A stretch of 64,000 nt of DNA from Balanoglossus misakiensis (lineage: Eukaryota; Hemichordata), in contig CM082577.2 of NCBI GenBank assembly GCA_040954595.2, positions 16,926,001 to 16,990,000 on the forward strand. The letters run 5' to 3'. The notes beneath the pieces were generated by a model. The model was not told the origin of the DNA and did no database searches. It saw only the letters and a program-made list of their open reading frames with translations. This document shows, piece after piece, positions 1-13,362 of the stretch (its first letter is position 1; the number at the start of each line of letters is the position of its first letter). The position numbers and the translations under genes were made by a program.

Positions 1-228
1 CTTTTGAAAAGAAGTCATAGGATAGGCCTAACAGACTGTTATTCGCGCGGATACATGTCCACAACCGATTGCAATATTGAAACTGTCGTTTATATATCTC
101 CGTAGGTGAAACCATGGTGTCCACACAGAAGACTTTAAAGTTGCAGCGTTTTAAATTTGCAGCGTTTTAATTTAATGTAATTTAATACCAGTTCCCCCTT
201 CCATTGGAAAGAATCGACAACACCAGGC

Positions 229-3200
229 ATGGGAAAATTCCGCAATTGTCACGACAAAATTCATCGTTGCACGAGCGTTTGTTCGGGAACCTCGCGAGGC
301 CAGCGGATGGTGTCGTACTGTTTGATTGTACTCGGTATCCTAGTAACTGGTCCTGGAATTCTTATGGCGTCTTCAGGTCACTCGGACAACTTGAACCCTG
401 CCTACGTAGGTGTGGGTTTCTTATCTTTTGGAGCGTTGATGTTTCTTATCGGTCTGTCACTGTGCTGCGTGCATCGATGGAGACGGAGGAATGATCAGCA
501 AACAACCTCACAAATCCAACATGATATGTGCGTCATCACCGAAGACCCAGACGGATTTGAGGATTATGTTGAGAGGCGAGGGCTGCCGCACAGCGAATCC
601 CTGCCGGCCGAGCCCACACCACCCAGCCAAGGGCAGGAGATCATACGGTGCTATGTCCTGCCAACAAGTGTAAGCTGGCCCGGCATGTCCAGGTAGGGGG
701 GCTTAATGTTGATATCTACCTACACCGATAAATAACAGTGGGTCTAGCAGGGCATGACTTAGGCACGGAATATCCGATGTCATGATACGACATCAAAATT
801 TTCCAACAGGTCTCCAAAAACAGTCTAGTTCAATGTCAGCACTTAAACATCTACCTTCAGAAAGTGAATATAGTAAATTTAATCTTCTAAAAGTGCTTTA
901 GGTTAGTTTAAAGGAAAGCACTCAGTAGGAATAATCCTAAGGACTGAGTTCAACATACAAAGTTGAACTGTTTTCCAATTCATTTCCGTATCTCCTACCA
1001 TTAAAGTGCATATTTGTTGTTGGGTTCACACCAGACCCATTACGGCGGTGTAGCACCGGTGATGGGCCTGGGATGGAGTCAAAAAACCAATGTGGACACG
1101 CTAAGTCGGCCTAGGGGTGCCTTAGTTTGGGCCGACGCAAAGTTGCGTATGTGGATGCGTTACGTCGGCCCAGTTGATCTTTCAGGTTGAGTGCCACGCA
1201 TTTTTTCTCCACCGCTGATGTACATGTACCCTCGGCTCATCCCACAAATAGTTAAGATGTCTCTCATGATTAAAATGGCGAATAGCTGTCACATTTCCCC
1301 GTCTTGTGCGTAACAAAACACTAGAAAATCACGAACAGTAGAAATAGCGAGCCCTTATTCAAATCCGACATTTGAACTTTGACAGGTTAAGTGCGGGCGC
1401 GACCCATATATTTGTATTGACTTGCACATGAATATTATGTTTAGAAAATTAAATATATTACGTCGACGTGGAGCAATGGTTACTATGGAAACTTTGTAAA
1501 CAGAACAGATAATAGTCATCTCCATACGTGTGGCATTTTAGCGCCTCGGCTAACAGCTTTCGAGTTACATGTATTATCTGACAAGGTGCGAAACAGTTCT
1601 GACAACTGTAATCTGGAAATAACCTGCGCAGATGATGACCGTTTGTGCATAGCCGATCAATTGTCTATGGTCTGTGGTATACAGCCGATCCGATGCAGGC
1701 TACAAATCCCGTGAAGTGTGTTACAAAATACACATTGACTTGCCTCCGGGTAACAGTAAGTTGTGTCTCCCTGCTTTTTTTCACTGCCCTTAATTCTTGG
1801 TCTCCGGTAATAGACCGTCTTGGGGAGAGTAACTGTAATATTCCCTCGCGTGGACAGCCGCATATATGCTGTTATCCTCGCGGCAAGTCATTATGTGAAT
1901 AATTTATAAACCCAGTATCCTTCATCCGTTTCTTGATCAGACAACTATATGTTAGTAGAATTTTGATACAGAATCAGTGATAAATAAAATATATACAAAA
2001 TGTACAAGGCACTATAATGAAACTAGACGATAATCTATCTAAAAACTTTTAAATACAGGTTAAATGTGAAGGAGTTATTTAAATATCATCATGCAATCGC
2101 ATCTGCCAGCATTTAGCGAGTTAAAGAAAATACACAGAAACAAACTGACACCCAAGATGGGTTTCTACAATTGTACCGATTTAGTCATTTATCTGTATGG
2201 CCATCAAAAAAATATCTGCCAGCGCTGCACGTTTTAAGCAATGAATTATTGTAGACGATACGGAAAGAAAATTACGCGGCGTTATTCGATATCAGACACA
2301 ATCCATTCGATTTAAGTATATATACCAATGCAGATTTCCTTACGAAAGCCATTGCATACAGCCACTTTAATGTTAACATCATTAAATTCGAATGCGGTCA
2401 GTGACATACGATATTGCTTTCTCTGCCAATTTCATTAATACAGCCTACTCCTGGTACAAACGTCTTCTATGCTGTATATTGACGTATATTGCAGCAGAGC
2501 AGACGCCAGCCGGGAAAGTAAAATGGAACAAGTAAACAATGGGTTTACAGCTAAACTTGGTGATTTTACTGGTATTTCCCCGTGGTTGTCAATTATTCTT
2601 TACTCAGCCTGGATTTCAAACCCGTACGCGTCAATTTTCAAACCAATACAATTCTGCGGAACGAGACAGTTGGGGAATAATGTCCCATAAATGCCATATG
2701 TCAATGTCACCCTGGAGGATTTGTTCAACCTTTGGGTTATATGATATTTTATCATTAAATCGAAAAGCGAGTAACATGTTTGATATAATATATGACATAA
2801 TGTTTGAAAAACCAAGTTAAAATATTTCAAATGATAAGTGGCTAATTTTGAGATTTTTCAAATTAAACCAATTTTTAGTTATTGGGAATGATTAGGCGAT
2901 ATCAAACGGAACGGGCGTTTTTCTACCTAGAAGTCTTCATTCCACAGAGAAAATATAATGATTTCAGAATATTTGGATCGTGTGCATCGTGAAATTATTA
3001 CAAGGAAGGCATTTTGTTAACTTGATAGAAAATCGATATGTCAACGAATGTTGCCTTTTTCTATTCAAATTTTAGTCAGTTGTCAGTTGATTAGTCTTAG
3101 AATTGACGAACTGTCTGGGTATTTTCAAAAGCGGAGGCAGGTGTTATGCCGCAAATCAATCGTCGTATCATTTATTTGCCTATTTCGTTAATCAGGCCGT

Positions 3201-6200
3201 CATACCTGAAATACCTCGGAGAATAGCCCAGATTGAATAAGCAAACAATAGCCAATAACTATGATCTACTGTGCAGTTCCCAAATGAACGTGTTTCAGTT
3301 GTAAAATTATCTCTACTATAGGTGTTTACGTATGCTTGTCGCTGAGGGAGGAATTTTTGATATTTGAGAAATAGTTTATAAATTGCTGTCTGTAGTTATT
3401 TCAGAACTGTTTTATCAAACATCAATATACTTACCAATTTTATCTGAAGATGACAAGTTGGTTGTTCCTTGCGGAACATGGAATGACCGGTAGTTCACGT
3501 GAAATGTCCCTAACAAAATAAAACACTACAGCATGTGTGCTTTCACTTGGGGGATATCCACGGAATTCAAAATTCTTAGCCAGTAGAAGAAAAAAAAACT
3601 AACCTTGTCATGCCACGAATTCTAATGAAATACGAAGGCATCATTTTAAAATTCAGGACGAGCTCAAATTGACACAACAGATGTTTCAGTGTATTAATTT
3701 AACCATAGACTCATAACATCACATAATCACTTCATCATTTTATTAATACATTCTCATTTGAAATGCCGTCTCGTAAATTCTTCTGTTGATTAAGATAGAT
3801 GCCTCTTTCAGTTGGGATAGCCATAATGACAACTTGTACAAGAAACTGTTGGTCAGTTTAGGCGTCTTAGTCACGTTTTTGTTGAACTTCTCCTTGTGCT
3901 TTATGCTAATCTTTGAATCTTTACGTCATTATAGCTGTACAGTATGGAGTAAAACTGCGAAGGCTTGTGTTGAACAAATTTTCTACCATGGCCCGTTCTA
4001 AGCGTCGTTGTAACAGTTTCGAAACTTACAATTTTGACGCCTTAATTGGCTACAAAATAATTCTGTTATTCATTGATTATTTCATTGCCAAGGTGACCTT
4101 CAAAACCCTCATTGGTTATTCAAACCAATTCCGCCGGCCATATTTCTTACCTTAATAATTCCAATAATATCCTCAGTTTTTGAACCATTTTGTATTCATC
4201 TTTGCTCAAACGTGTAACTGAAACAATCCTGTCTCTACAAATGTATTTTGCAAATATGATACTATTGAAAACTCTTTTATATGATTTACTACACACTAAA
4301 TAAGATAAGACTTGTTTCTTTATCATAATCTTAAAACTAATTATTTATTCCTATTTTTCCTAGAGACTGATATTTTGTTTGTGTCTACTTGATTGTATCA
4401 TTTGAGGGAGATAATGCAAACTATAATGTTTTGTGAATCATATTATCCAAATAATATTTTAATACGGTCAAGCGATCTGATCAGCTGACGAGAGAGTGGG
4501 AGACAGAGACAGAGAGAGACATAGAGAGACAGAGACAGACAGAGAGACAGAGACAGATAGACAGACAGACAGACAGACAGACGACCACAGCCATGATGGT
4601 TAACATTATTTTTAACTACAGTTGTCTAAACTACACCCTATACTCTCTGACGATCCTAACGTAAGCCTTTTACATTTGCAACATATTTTCGTTTATTTTG
4701 GAAGTTAATTTGCTAGCTACATGTCCGAGTTCTGTAATCTTGAAATGGTAGCGCATTGGCTGTTCCGTGTTTTTTCAAAGTAAGCATATATAAAAAGCTC
4801 GTAATGATTAGATGCCAAGTCTTTTGGTAGATGACATTTAAGTCCTTACAGTGGAATTCAAAGCATCAACTGAAGTAAAATGGGTTTATGTATTTAAAAA
4901 GTGTGCGTAGCTGGTTCTATAAATTCAAAAATATTAAGAGAACTGTTTTATTTCTAGTGTTAGCAAATATCGATCCAGTCACAAATGATAAAATTCGTGT
5001 ACCTTTGTTCAGAAAGCTTTTGGCTTTGGAAAGAAAATTATCGGTATTGAAGATGATAATTAAAATATAAATTTTGTGTTGATATTTAAATGTGAAAATA
5101 TTCCCAATCAAGTTTAAAAGTTTGCATGCAATAACCATTATTACATCACAATTGTCCCTCCGTTCATAGTCATAAAACAAGGATTTTTGTTTTCGATCAA
5201 ATTCGCACCGACAATTAGAGAGAGAGCGCTGTTTCCATAGCACATTATTCATTCTGGCCTAACGACTAACTGGAGTTTGTACGCAGCGGAAAATGCGCAC
5301 CGTGTTATTGGAAGGCACGCAAAACAGCTGCCACATTTTTGACATCTCAGAAATATGTATGGGACATTTAAATCATATTTCACCTGATAGACAGACATAG
5401 ATCGCACGCCCTGAAACAAAGTTTCAGTTAGAAAATGGCAATATGGAGAAAGATACAGATCAGATGAAGGCTAAATGAAAGACAGAAGGAGACACACACA
5501 CACACTTATCCGCATGCACAGTATACACACACTGTTAAGTTTGATCAGATGCGTGACGTGACGGATTCTTGTACGATGTAAAGATTGTACATGCAGCTAC
5601 CAACTAGATCAAACCCAACATTCCGTTTAACCCAACCTATACCACAGCCACTTATGCTCTACTAATAGGTTTAAAATTTTAATTACTCGTTAAAAATCAT
5701 ATTTGTAGCAACATGGGTGATTAACTGTAGTTTTATATAAATGTAAGTTTGAAAGTTAGTGTGCTCGATTTTCTTTATAGCATACACAATCGACTGTTGT
5801 CATTCAGTGCCGAAAGAATACGTTAAGGCGGAGTTACCTTTTTCGCAATAAGCTGTAAATTCGGTCTCAGATTTAATGAAATCATGGGGCCTATTAGATG
5901 GATAGGAAATTGCATTGCGCAATTAAATTTGCATTGAGCTGTCATCCATACACGCTTGGTTACACGCCTGGTTACAAGTATAATACAAATGCCACAGCAC
6001 AAAGCAGGAAACTATATGAAGCAAATTCAGTGCGTGAGCCGAATAAACGAATTTGTGACTCTTATGTTGAGTTTTCACGATAACTGAAGCCTCGAATGCG
6101 ATGCATGTGTCGATAACATAACATATATGATATGCGAGTTGGTTTACTTTCATGTTTCGTATTGGTGTTCGGTCTGTGCATGCTGTAAGATGGTGTTGCT

Positions 6201-7245
6201 ACTCAGCCAAAGGTATTTTATATAACAGCTTCCCTTATCACCAGGTTACTAGATCTGATCTCTTGTTATCAACCGATTGATCGACCGACTAATTTCAGTC
6301 GGTGTGTTTCGAGAACACTCATCTCATTATGCCTTACATCAATACTGATGATACTCGGTCTTATCTTGAACATTTTGCATGAACACTTCAAAAGATTAGC
6401 CACGATGGAAGGAAATGTAGATCTTGTAAATGCAACATTTGATGCGTAAAACACATTGATACATAAACGTGAGCGTTGCAGGTCCAGACTTTGTCGTATA
6501 TTTATCACGGTGTTTTAGCTCCGCTGTCAGCGGCGCAGGGTTTGTCGTATTATCTGAACTTGGAATGGAACACCCATGCAAACCTGACAAGCTATTTAAT
6601 ATCGTTATACATGTATGTGTATTCGAATACTGTTTGCGTAGAAGCGGGGATGTCATTCATTCAATTGACAGAGGCATACAGACTATTATATTATACCAGT
6701 ATATTGATGGTGTAAATCACGCTATTTGATTGGTCGAGACACGACACGTGACCGTGATATATTAGCCATATACCACAGTCATATATCATAGTCAAAGAAA
6801 ATGCCTTTTTAAAATGTTTTATGCAAAGTTTCAATAAACTGGCATAATATAATAGCAATAAAACACCCCCAGCCATGGTATACCACTCGATTTTGACCAG
6901 TTCAACTCCATATACGCACTCGCTAACGCTCGTGCGTATATGTCGTGAACTGGTCAAAATCTCGTGGTATACCATGGCTGGAGGTGTTTTATTGCTTAAA
7001 TAAATAATAGCATTCGCAGATATGATTATAAAAAATAACTCTCCTGATATACACCCTGTAATTTAATTTCAAGAAGTGAAACTTACTTCCCCCAAATGTT
7101 GTATTCTCTGAATGCCCATATTATTCAAGAATGGAACCACAGCTAATTGAATTGTTATTTATTTATTTTCAGAACGTCTTCTGGACCAGTCGTGTACTAT
7201 GTTGGACGAGCAGTAGCACAGTCTTCGTTCAACAGCGTTTCATGA
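229..7245 (+). CDS. Two-pass membrane protein, two coding exons (229-692 and 7173-7245)
   Basis: Reconstructed protein of about 178 residues. Exon 1 runs from ATG 229 to 692, where AG|gtaggg is a good donor; without splicing the frame stops at once. The acceptor at 7171-7172 (atttattttcag) restores the same frame: codon AG|A, then 23 residues ending FNSVS and TGA at 7243-7245. Residues 1-26 are basic with three Cys, 27-48 and 62-82 are hydrophobic helices joined by a short loop, RWRRR follows helix 2, and the rest is an acidic, Pro-rich tail. Family not recognised; a small plasma or organelle membrane protein is inferred. An upstream 5' UTR exon is likely because ttaataccag lies just before the start. 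ATTAAA at 7296-7301 could serve as poly(A) signal. The layout mirrors the gene at 21.9 kb, suggesting paralogy. Splicing is inferred from consensus sites only. Confidence 0.68.
1089..1171. repeat. Spaced direct repeat (60-bp spacing)
   Basis: The words atgtggacacgctaagtcgg (from 1089) and atgtggatgcgttacgtcgg (from 1149) are near-identical, each followed by a cc-ending GGCC-rich tail. Just upstream, CCAGACCCAT and ATGGGCCTGG (about 1032-1072) form a short stem. The unit looks like a small decayed repeat; no known family is claimed. Confidence 0.45.
4491..4583. repeat. GA/GACA microsatellite
   Basis: Imperfect (GA)n and (GACA)n run ending in several perfect acagacag units; lies in the intron of the two-pass gene. 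Confidence 0.9.
6683..7011. mobile_element. MITE-like element carrying a long CTCG-island hairpin
   Basis: The left end (ctattatattataccag) is inverted as ctggcataatataatag at about 6838-6855. A long hairpin then runs 6853-6997. Its arms match over roughly 70 bp, from agcaataaaacacc outward to catatacgcac near the apex (cgctaacg). Inside the stem the left arm reads CCACTCGATT while the right reads AATCTCGTGG: CTCG has the same orientation on both arms and leaves a bubble. The 100 bp left of the hairpin are shared with 34.8 kb. Non-autonomous DNA element by inference; no ORF. Confidence 0.72.
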
Positions 7246-7586
7246 AGCAACCGTCCTCATGACATCACATGGAGAAGTTGGCCTGTCTATTACATATTAA
7301 AATGTGAACACCGTATAAACGCGGGCGCACATCATGTACACACATCCATGTTAATGGAAAGTAGAAAATCGCCTATAGGAAAAAGTCAACACACGCCGAG
7401 TTTAGCAATTTCTTGATGCAAGACGAGCAGTAGTGTGGTTTTCTTGTGATTGTACATCTTTGTGAACGTGCCATATTACTTGTAGTCAAAACTTTAGGAC
7501 ATTGAAGGTCGTGCATTTCATTATTGAGAACGGCGATGCCAATTACCCATAGTGTTTAGCACAAGTCGATCTTAGAGGATAATTAG

Positions 7587-8160
7587 CATTATATTATATC
7601 ATGCTACCGTCCGCGATTCTGATTGGACGAGAGCGATGGTAAAATACTGTTTTACCACTGCTGGCAGTGGTAAAACGGGCCCCTGAACTAGCATGCAGCA
7701 GGGAAATGTGCAGTCAAACCACAGTCGCGTGGGGTTAAACTAAACAAATAAATAAACATGGTGTTGAATTGACGGACGATTTGTTCTAGAACTTCTCTGT
7801 TGGGAATATTTGGTATTTTGTTTTGCCCGATGCCTGTCTTGTCACTTTTTGTCGCCTGCTTCATGTTTAATGCTCGGTCCCGGGCGCTCGTGTTTACAAT
7901 TATCGTCACCATGTTGATTCGCGATCGTAACTTCTTTTTCTAAAAAAAAATTCGTTAAAAAAATAAGAAAATGACACCGATATGCCACAAAATCAATTGT
8001 TGGAATAATATAATAGCAATAACCCCTGTCTCAGTCTGGTATACACTCGATTTGGGTACAATTCGCTCCATATAGCACTCGCCTAACGGCTCGTGCTACA
8101 TGTCTCGAATTGTACCAATATCTCGTGTATACCCGCCTGCGGCGGGGGTTATTGCTTAAA
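7587..8160. mobile_element. Second CTCG-island hairpin element (hairpin 8014-8157)
   Basis: The hairpin starts agcaataacccc and ends ggggttattgctt, with matching stem blocks GGTATACAC and GTACAATTCG and apex CTCGCCTAACGGCTCG. It shares ends and plan with the 6.85-kb copy, but its middle stem blocks differ and still pair. ATTATATTAT at 7587 and a gattggacgag word resemble the left module of the 6.68-kb copy, so the full element may span 7587-8160. A smaller stem, TTTTACCACTGC...GCAGTGGTAAAA, lies near 7650. Confidence 0.65.
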
Positions 8161-9090
8161 TATATAATGCTGTAAAACTGTGAAAGGTTGACAGACAAAC
8201 CGATAGATAACACACAAAAGAAAACAAAAGAATTGTTACACTAAATTTCTTCTTTTTGAAGCTTTCTACGTAATAATATTTTTGTACATTACTTAATGCA
8301 CAAAACTATGACCATTTGCACCAAACATCGGGCGGACTAATGTTATCCCTTTCCGTGTGTCATGAGCAAATATACATGTGCGCATGACGTCATACTGTTA
8401 CATGTATGCTGAAGACAGTACAGCTACGTATTACCGATACTTCAACAACTTTTTATGAATCTGGAAAGAAGATGACTATCTCCATAATTTAATTTTCACT
8501 TTTATAGCGAATCGTTGCAAGTGCTATATGAGTGAGATTATTTTAATTAAGTATTATCACTTGAATGTTTCACTTGATATACTATTTACCTGAAAAGTGT
8601 CATACTATTGGTATGTTGCTTTTCCACGGGAAGGTCAATATCTGGTTAGATTTTGATGGGCATAACACGCAAAATATGACGCAAAATCAATTTGTATAAT
8701 TAAAAACTTTGGGTCTAAAAATTGTCATTTTCAAAATGTCATGATCATTAGGTATTTCCTGGACAACAAAATTATCTTAAAGTGTGAATATATCAGCGAT
8801 TGCTTGATAACAGTCAGGCGAGTTGTTCATTTCTATAACCATCGGTAATCAGTCCATCTTTATTCATTGGTTGCAGCCTGGGTTTAATATAATGTATTGT
8901 AGTCTGGGGGTGGCGGGCCGGCAACAGGATTGGTACTGCAAAGCAACGAAGGAACAAGACACTATAAGTGAGTGTTTAGAAAACTTGCTCCCAGTCAAAA
9001 ATATTACGGGTGCCATTCACCGATGTTATAAGATGTAATGGACAAATAAGCAGCTTTGTCAATAATTATTTTAATGTGTACATTTCAATA

Positions 9091-9155
9091 TTATTGGTGA
9101 CATTTCAATTTTTGTCCAGGCAAAATTTCAATAGTCATCAACAACGACAACATTG

Positions 9156-9202
<47 letters not shown>

Positions 9203-10103
9203 CCACCACTACCACTGTCACTGTATTGGTATTGTTGTTCTGTTCTTAGACTATTGCATAATCTGTGAAAACAAACATCGCCAACGATAGCAATAAGGCG
9301 TAGTCTTGGTTGGCTAATCTTTATTTTCCTTATTGGCAGTGATGATCGTAAGGAATAAGATGATAACATTTACCGCAGTCGGTGTAAAAATGGGACTATT
9401 CTGTAAGATGGGGCGCATTCGTGATGTGATAGTGAAATGACTTGAAAGCAAATATCTTCTTGGTATTACACTTTCAATTGAAAAGTGGACCATCAGTGTT
9501 ATTTCACGAGTACATAACACATGCATACTGATGAACCGAACATTCTGCTTTCAATGCCGCCAGATTAAAAAAATAAAGATAAGCATATGCCCTTGTTGTC
9601 ATTCAATCTACCTTACAGTACACAAAATTGCAGTCAAATTATAAACGTATGATGTTCAGATCTTTACAAATCTGTCCGGGGGCAGTGTACGTAAAATTAT
9701 AATCCTGTTATTTTAAAGAGTCATTAACTCTAACTACTCAAAATTGTATGACGTGGTTGGTCTCTTTGTTGTGCTGGATTTAGTGTACATACCTTTCGTT
9801 GTAACCAATATATCCAGGGGGTGGTGCACTTTGCTGTCCTGGCGTTGCACCTGGATAACTTTGCTGCTGAGCGACCACCTGCTGTTGTTGATCGTAAGGG
9901 TGAGGATAGGGCATATTTTCGTCACCAACGTCAGACCCGGCATCACTGTCGTCGTTCACTGTAAAACAAGAACATAACAAGCCGACGATAGCACCGCCGC
10001 CGCCAGTACGATGAGCTCTCCTTCGCCATCGCCTCCTACGACCGGCACGGCGTACACGTGCGCGTCGTCTTCCACCACGCCTGCCTCGTTCTCCTCCTCC
10101 CAT
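9091..10103 (-). CDS. PPPGY-motif / poly-Asp protein, exons 10103-9793 and 9262-9091
   Basis: The first coding exon (ATG 10103, inside a GC-rich stretch) encodes an Arg-rich start, a short hydrophobic patch (AIVGLLCSCF), an acidic patch, a Gln-rich stretch and SAPPPGYIGY, a WW-binding PPxY-like motif. It ends AG|gtatgt at 9793. The acceptor at 9263-9264 (tttgttttcacag) continues in frame (codon AG|A) to LCNSLRTEQQ, then about 15 Asp encoded by the GAT microsatellite, stopping at 9091. Total is about 160 aa. The 5' border of exon 1 is open: acceptors at 10125 (5' UTR before the ATG) and at 9961-9962 (dropping the Arg-rich part) both look usable. Pro-rich tails of this kind occur in Shisa/WBP1-like membrane proteins, but no Cys signature proves that. 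The phase-2 intron matches those of the neighbours. Confidence 0.5.
9158..9200. repeat. (ATC)n microsatellite, codes poly-Asp on - strand
   Basis: About 14-15 perfect ATC units. On the minus strand they are GAT codons in the frame predicted for the last exon of the PPPGY gene, so length variation would alter an acidic run. Confidence 0.85.
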
Positions 10104-11064
10104 ATCGTCCCCTCACACTGTGACCTGAAATGAACAACAAATGCCATTTCAGTATCTATGTTTATAACCACGTCGCTAAGCAAGCAATCGTCCGAACTAT
10201 AGAGTGAGTCCATAACTCAACAACTACGATGAGAATGTAGAACTCATATTTTAGTTTATATTATTGTGCAAGAAGTAAGTCGAAATAACCACTTAGTTTG
10301 AGATTTTGACATGTAGATTTCGAAAAGTATGAACGGTTCGAATTAATCTCTGTGCCGTTGAAACAATAACTTTTGTCGATGTTTGGTCATCTTTTATCCT
10401 TAAACCAAAAATACTATTTCCATGGGTCAATAAAATATGGCAACATTTTAAAAACATTGCCTTTCACTAAACAAATGACCCTTCCCAAACGTTGTTCGCG
10501 TGCAAACACGGCAACCCAGCATCAGTCAGTGAAAGGTGTCAACATCTTTAATGCATCTCACTTGAAAAGAGAGCTTTACACGGATAATATAGAACAGTGA
10601 CATCATAGTTAGAAAGTAAACTGGTAAGCTAAAATGGACTTGTCGCAATAAGCCTCACGCGATAGATAGCAAAAAATATATTTACTATAGTCTGTGTAGG
10701 AATTGAAAGTTCTCCATTTGCAAGGTGCACTATCTGATAAGATGTAGGCCTAAGTGGGTGGCAACGTCACCTTTAGGCCAACTTTCACTGTCAATTTTTA
10801 AAATCATTTTAGGTTTAGCAATATTACACACTACACCCCTTTTATAGTTGTACTGGTTTAAGCGATACACAATGTACGTATACACAAACATCCCAAAGAC
10901 AACACCAGCTTTTGAAGCCAAGAAGTTTGACTGCAAAGAAATTGTTAGTGGTAGATGTTCTTGACAGTTCACGTGGCAATGAAAAGAGCGACAGTGCCCA
11001 TACATTGCCTGTAAAATAGAAAACATCAGGGAGGGACCGTGGTTCTAACCACTATTGTTCACAG

Positions 11065-11096
<32 letters not shown>

Positions 11097-11105
11097 GCAA
11101 GCAAT
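11065..11105. repeat. (AATC)n microsatellite
   Basis: About eight tandem tcaa/aatc units followed by degenerate caag units. Confidence 0.85.
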
Positions 11106-11541
11106 GTTCGGTTCGTAAGATGTGCACGTATTTATCGTATTCAGAGGAAGGTGGAGTAATGAAAAGTAACCTGTTACTGTGACCGCAGTATATTCGTCTT
11201 TTCTTTTCAAACCACCTGTTGATTGACCCGCAGATATGCGTATTCATGTACAAATACTTGCGGCACAGAAGGAGAAGTGGTATAGGGCTACGGAGCGCAG
11301 CAATTTAGGCCTAATTCATTGATAATACATAAAGAAATTGTTATTTCCGATATTGTGTGTTGTCTATTACTGCCGGAGATCCCACTAATTTCTCTTGCAT
11401 GACAGGGGAGGTCAACACCTTTTCGGCCAACTTGAACTGTCTATACTTGTGTGTTTCACGACCCCATTTTGCCCGGCCTCGTAGCGTCTCCATAAACTCA
11501 GCCACAGTCCCTCCACAAGACTGTGACTCAGCGAAATAGTT

Positions 11542-11636
11542 AGGCCTACCCTGGTATCCATACCATGTGTGTTTTAGATAGATTTTGTGTGTGAGTCTAT
11601 CTAAAACACACTAGGTATGGAGACCAGGCTAGGTCT
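11542..11636. repeat. 95-bp near-perfect hairpin
   Basis: The left arm runs from aggcctaccctggtatccat to ttttagataga; the right arm mirrors it from tctatctaaaa to accaggctaggtct. Arms are about 41 bp with a 13-bp loop of tttgtgtgtgag type. No CTCG islands, so it differs from the family at 6.8 kb. Probably a tiny foldback element. Confidence 0.75.
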
Positions 11637-13094
11637 ATGCACACTTTCCATTGTTTGCTTACCGTCACGCGTCACATATCGTCTATACATTACGTAACAC
11701 CACGGGCCCTCCATCGGGGTCGTGGAAACCTGATTACGACAAAGCCATATTTCTTAATAATATTGTGACGATCTCGTCTCCATTTACACAATTATAGGGT
11801 CTACAACATTAAAACACCACATACAGGTAACAATGTTACCTATTTAACTGCAATTTAGTCATCACGAATGTTGTCCGGCTACCTTACCAGCAATTCCACT
11901 CCCAAATTAAAATCCAGTGTCTTCGTGTTTACGCGTACTGTTATTTGTATCGATTAGGTCCCAATATCAAAGTGCTTAGAGGTGTGTATGTCTGTGCCTT
12001 GAACAGCGCTGGTGATTAGTGAAACTGCAGCAAAGCGCATCTCAGCTCACAGTTAGCCTAGGTACAATGTATATAACGGTACATATTAAACCATACAATT
12101 GCTGGTTACGCAATATCGGCGGGTGTCAAATATACACTGGGCTTGGACAATGTACTCAGTATGCTTGTTGTTAAGGTGACGCGCCTGATTGTACTAAAAA
12201 CAGTAGCATGTAAACAAACTCTTTGATGTGAAGGTCAACCAAATGCACTCTATTTAACTTCCGGGAGGGCGCCACCACAGGGCACTGAGTTTAACGTACG
12301 ATCGGTGAAAAATGGAAAGTGTTGTCACTTCTTTTACATGTAACTGCTGGGGTGGATTTTTGTTTCTCCTTGTAAGCATAAAAATGCTTAATAAAATACA
12401 GGGGTGTTAAGTGTTCGCACCTTTTTAAATACAGGCCGTGAATTAGTTTATAATAAAGAAAACTGCTGAGTGAGCATTTTTCAACCAGTGCAGTGGTTTG
12501 TCTATGGCAAACCAAAGACAGTTAAACGAAGTCCGATCTCAAAACAGAGCGCGGTGACCGTAGTATTTTATTTGACCACTGAATTTATTTTTATTTGACC
12601 GAGCTATGTGTAAACTTTCAGGAACATGACAATAGTAGAAGTGTGTATTCTAGCAATTCTCAATCCTATACAGGAAAAGACAAAATTCCATGCGCTCGGA
12701 GTGCATGCATCGTTAATTAATGCATGGTGAACATAAACAACACTAAACACGGCTGGTCACAAAACTTAGTCAAAATAAGCGACTCATTTGGTGCGATCGC
12801 TTGATAAATATAGGTGATGACACATTTGATATTCAGTGTGCACGAGGTGTAAATATAACTCTATAGAAATGACAAAAGGCAATTGTTAAGCCATAAAGAG
12901 TAGACTACTGTCTATGGCATAGATATATGCTTGTGCAGGTGGATGCATGTGATTGTAAGCGTCTGTACTGTGTGTGAACCTTGTATACATATACATGTAA
13001 AGTTTTATAGTATACATTGTACACACACTGTGTGTCTGTGACAGACATTAATCATAAAGGTACTATATATAGACATATTGTCAAAACAATATAT

Positions 13095-13362
13095 TTAACG
13101 CTTTGATAAAAACAAGTTTAGACAAACATCATTATGGAAAGTAGCAAAATATGACTGTAATGATGGCCAGATACAAAAATGTTGTCTTCCCATTTTTCTG
13201 TGAATCTCTCTGATTGATTGGTGACGTGTGGCTATTCTTGCAAGCCAAAGCTTTACTTCCATGCACTTCTCAGTGCTGCCCTGTGCAAGGCTTGCCAAAT
13301 TGCTCAACTCCAACAATTTCCTAGCATATACATGATACACTGCAGACCAAACATTCATGCAA
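13095..13362 (-). CDS. Possible terminal coding exon, unknown protein
   Basis: After an acceptor-like tatcacag (13363-13370 on the opposite strand), an open frame encodes a helix-rich segment beginning CMNVWSAVYHVYARKLLEL and closes with TAA at 13095-13097. It could be the last exon of the gene that owns the 16.7-kb exon. No domain recognised and no AATAAA seen nearby on this strand, so support is weak. Confidence 0.28.

Larger units (their letters stand above)
693..7172 (+). other. Long intron of the two-pass gene, content note
   Basis: No convincing coding exon is visible in this 6.5-kb intron. It contains the direct-repeat pair at 1089-1171, a GACA-rich microsatellite near 4.5 kb, a short CA run near 5.5 kb, and the foldback element at 6.7-7.0 kb. 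ORFs up to about 110 codons occur but lack splice context or recognisable domains. Confidence 0.5.
10125..13094. other. Gene-poor stretch, content note
   Basis: Contains an AATC microsatellite (11065-11105) and the hairpin at 11542-11636. GC-rich sequence just above the PPPGY gene may be its promoter and first noncoding exon. No ORF here shows a recognisable domain. Confidence 0.4.

Noticed and set aside
1645-1902. 85-codon ORF
   Set aside because: No splice context, no domain, overlapped by an equally long opposite-strand ORF; lies in the intron of the two-pass gene.
8823-9038. Possible + strand exon after ggttgcag
   Set aside because: The acceptor and a gtgagt donor are present, but the peptide shows no pattern and no partner exon exists nearby.
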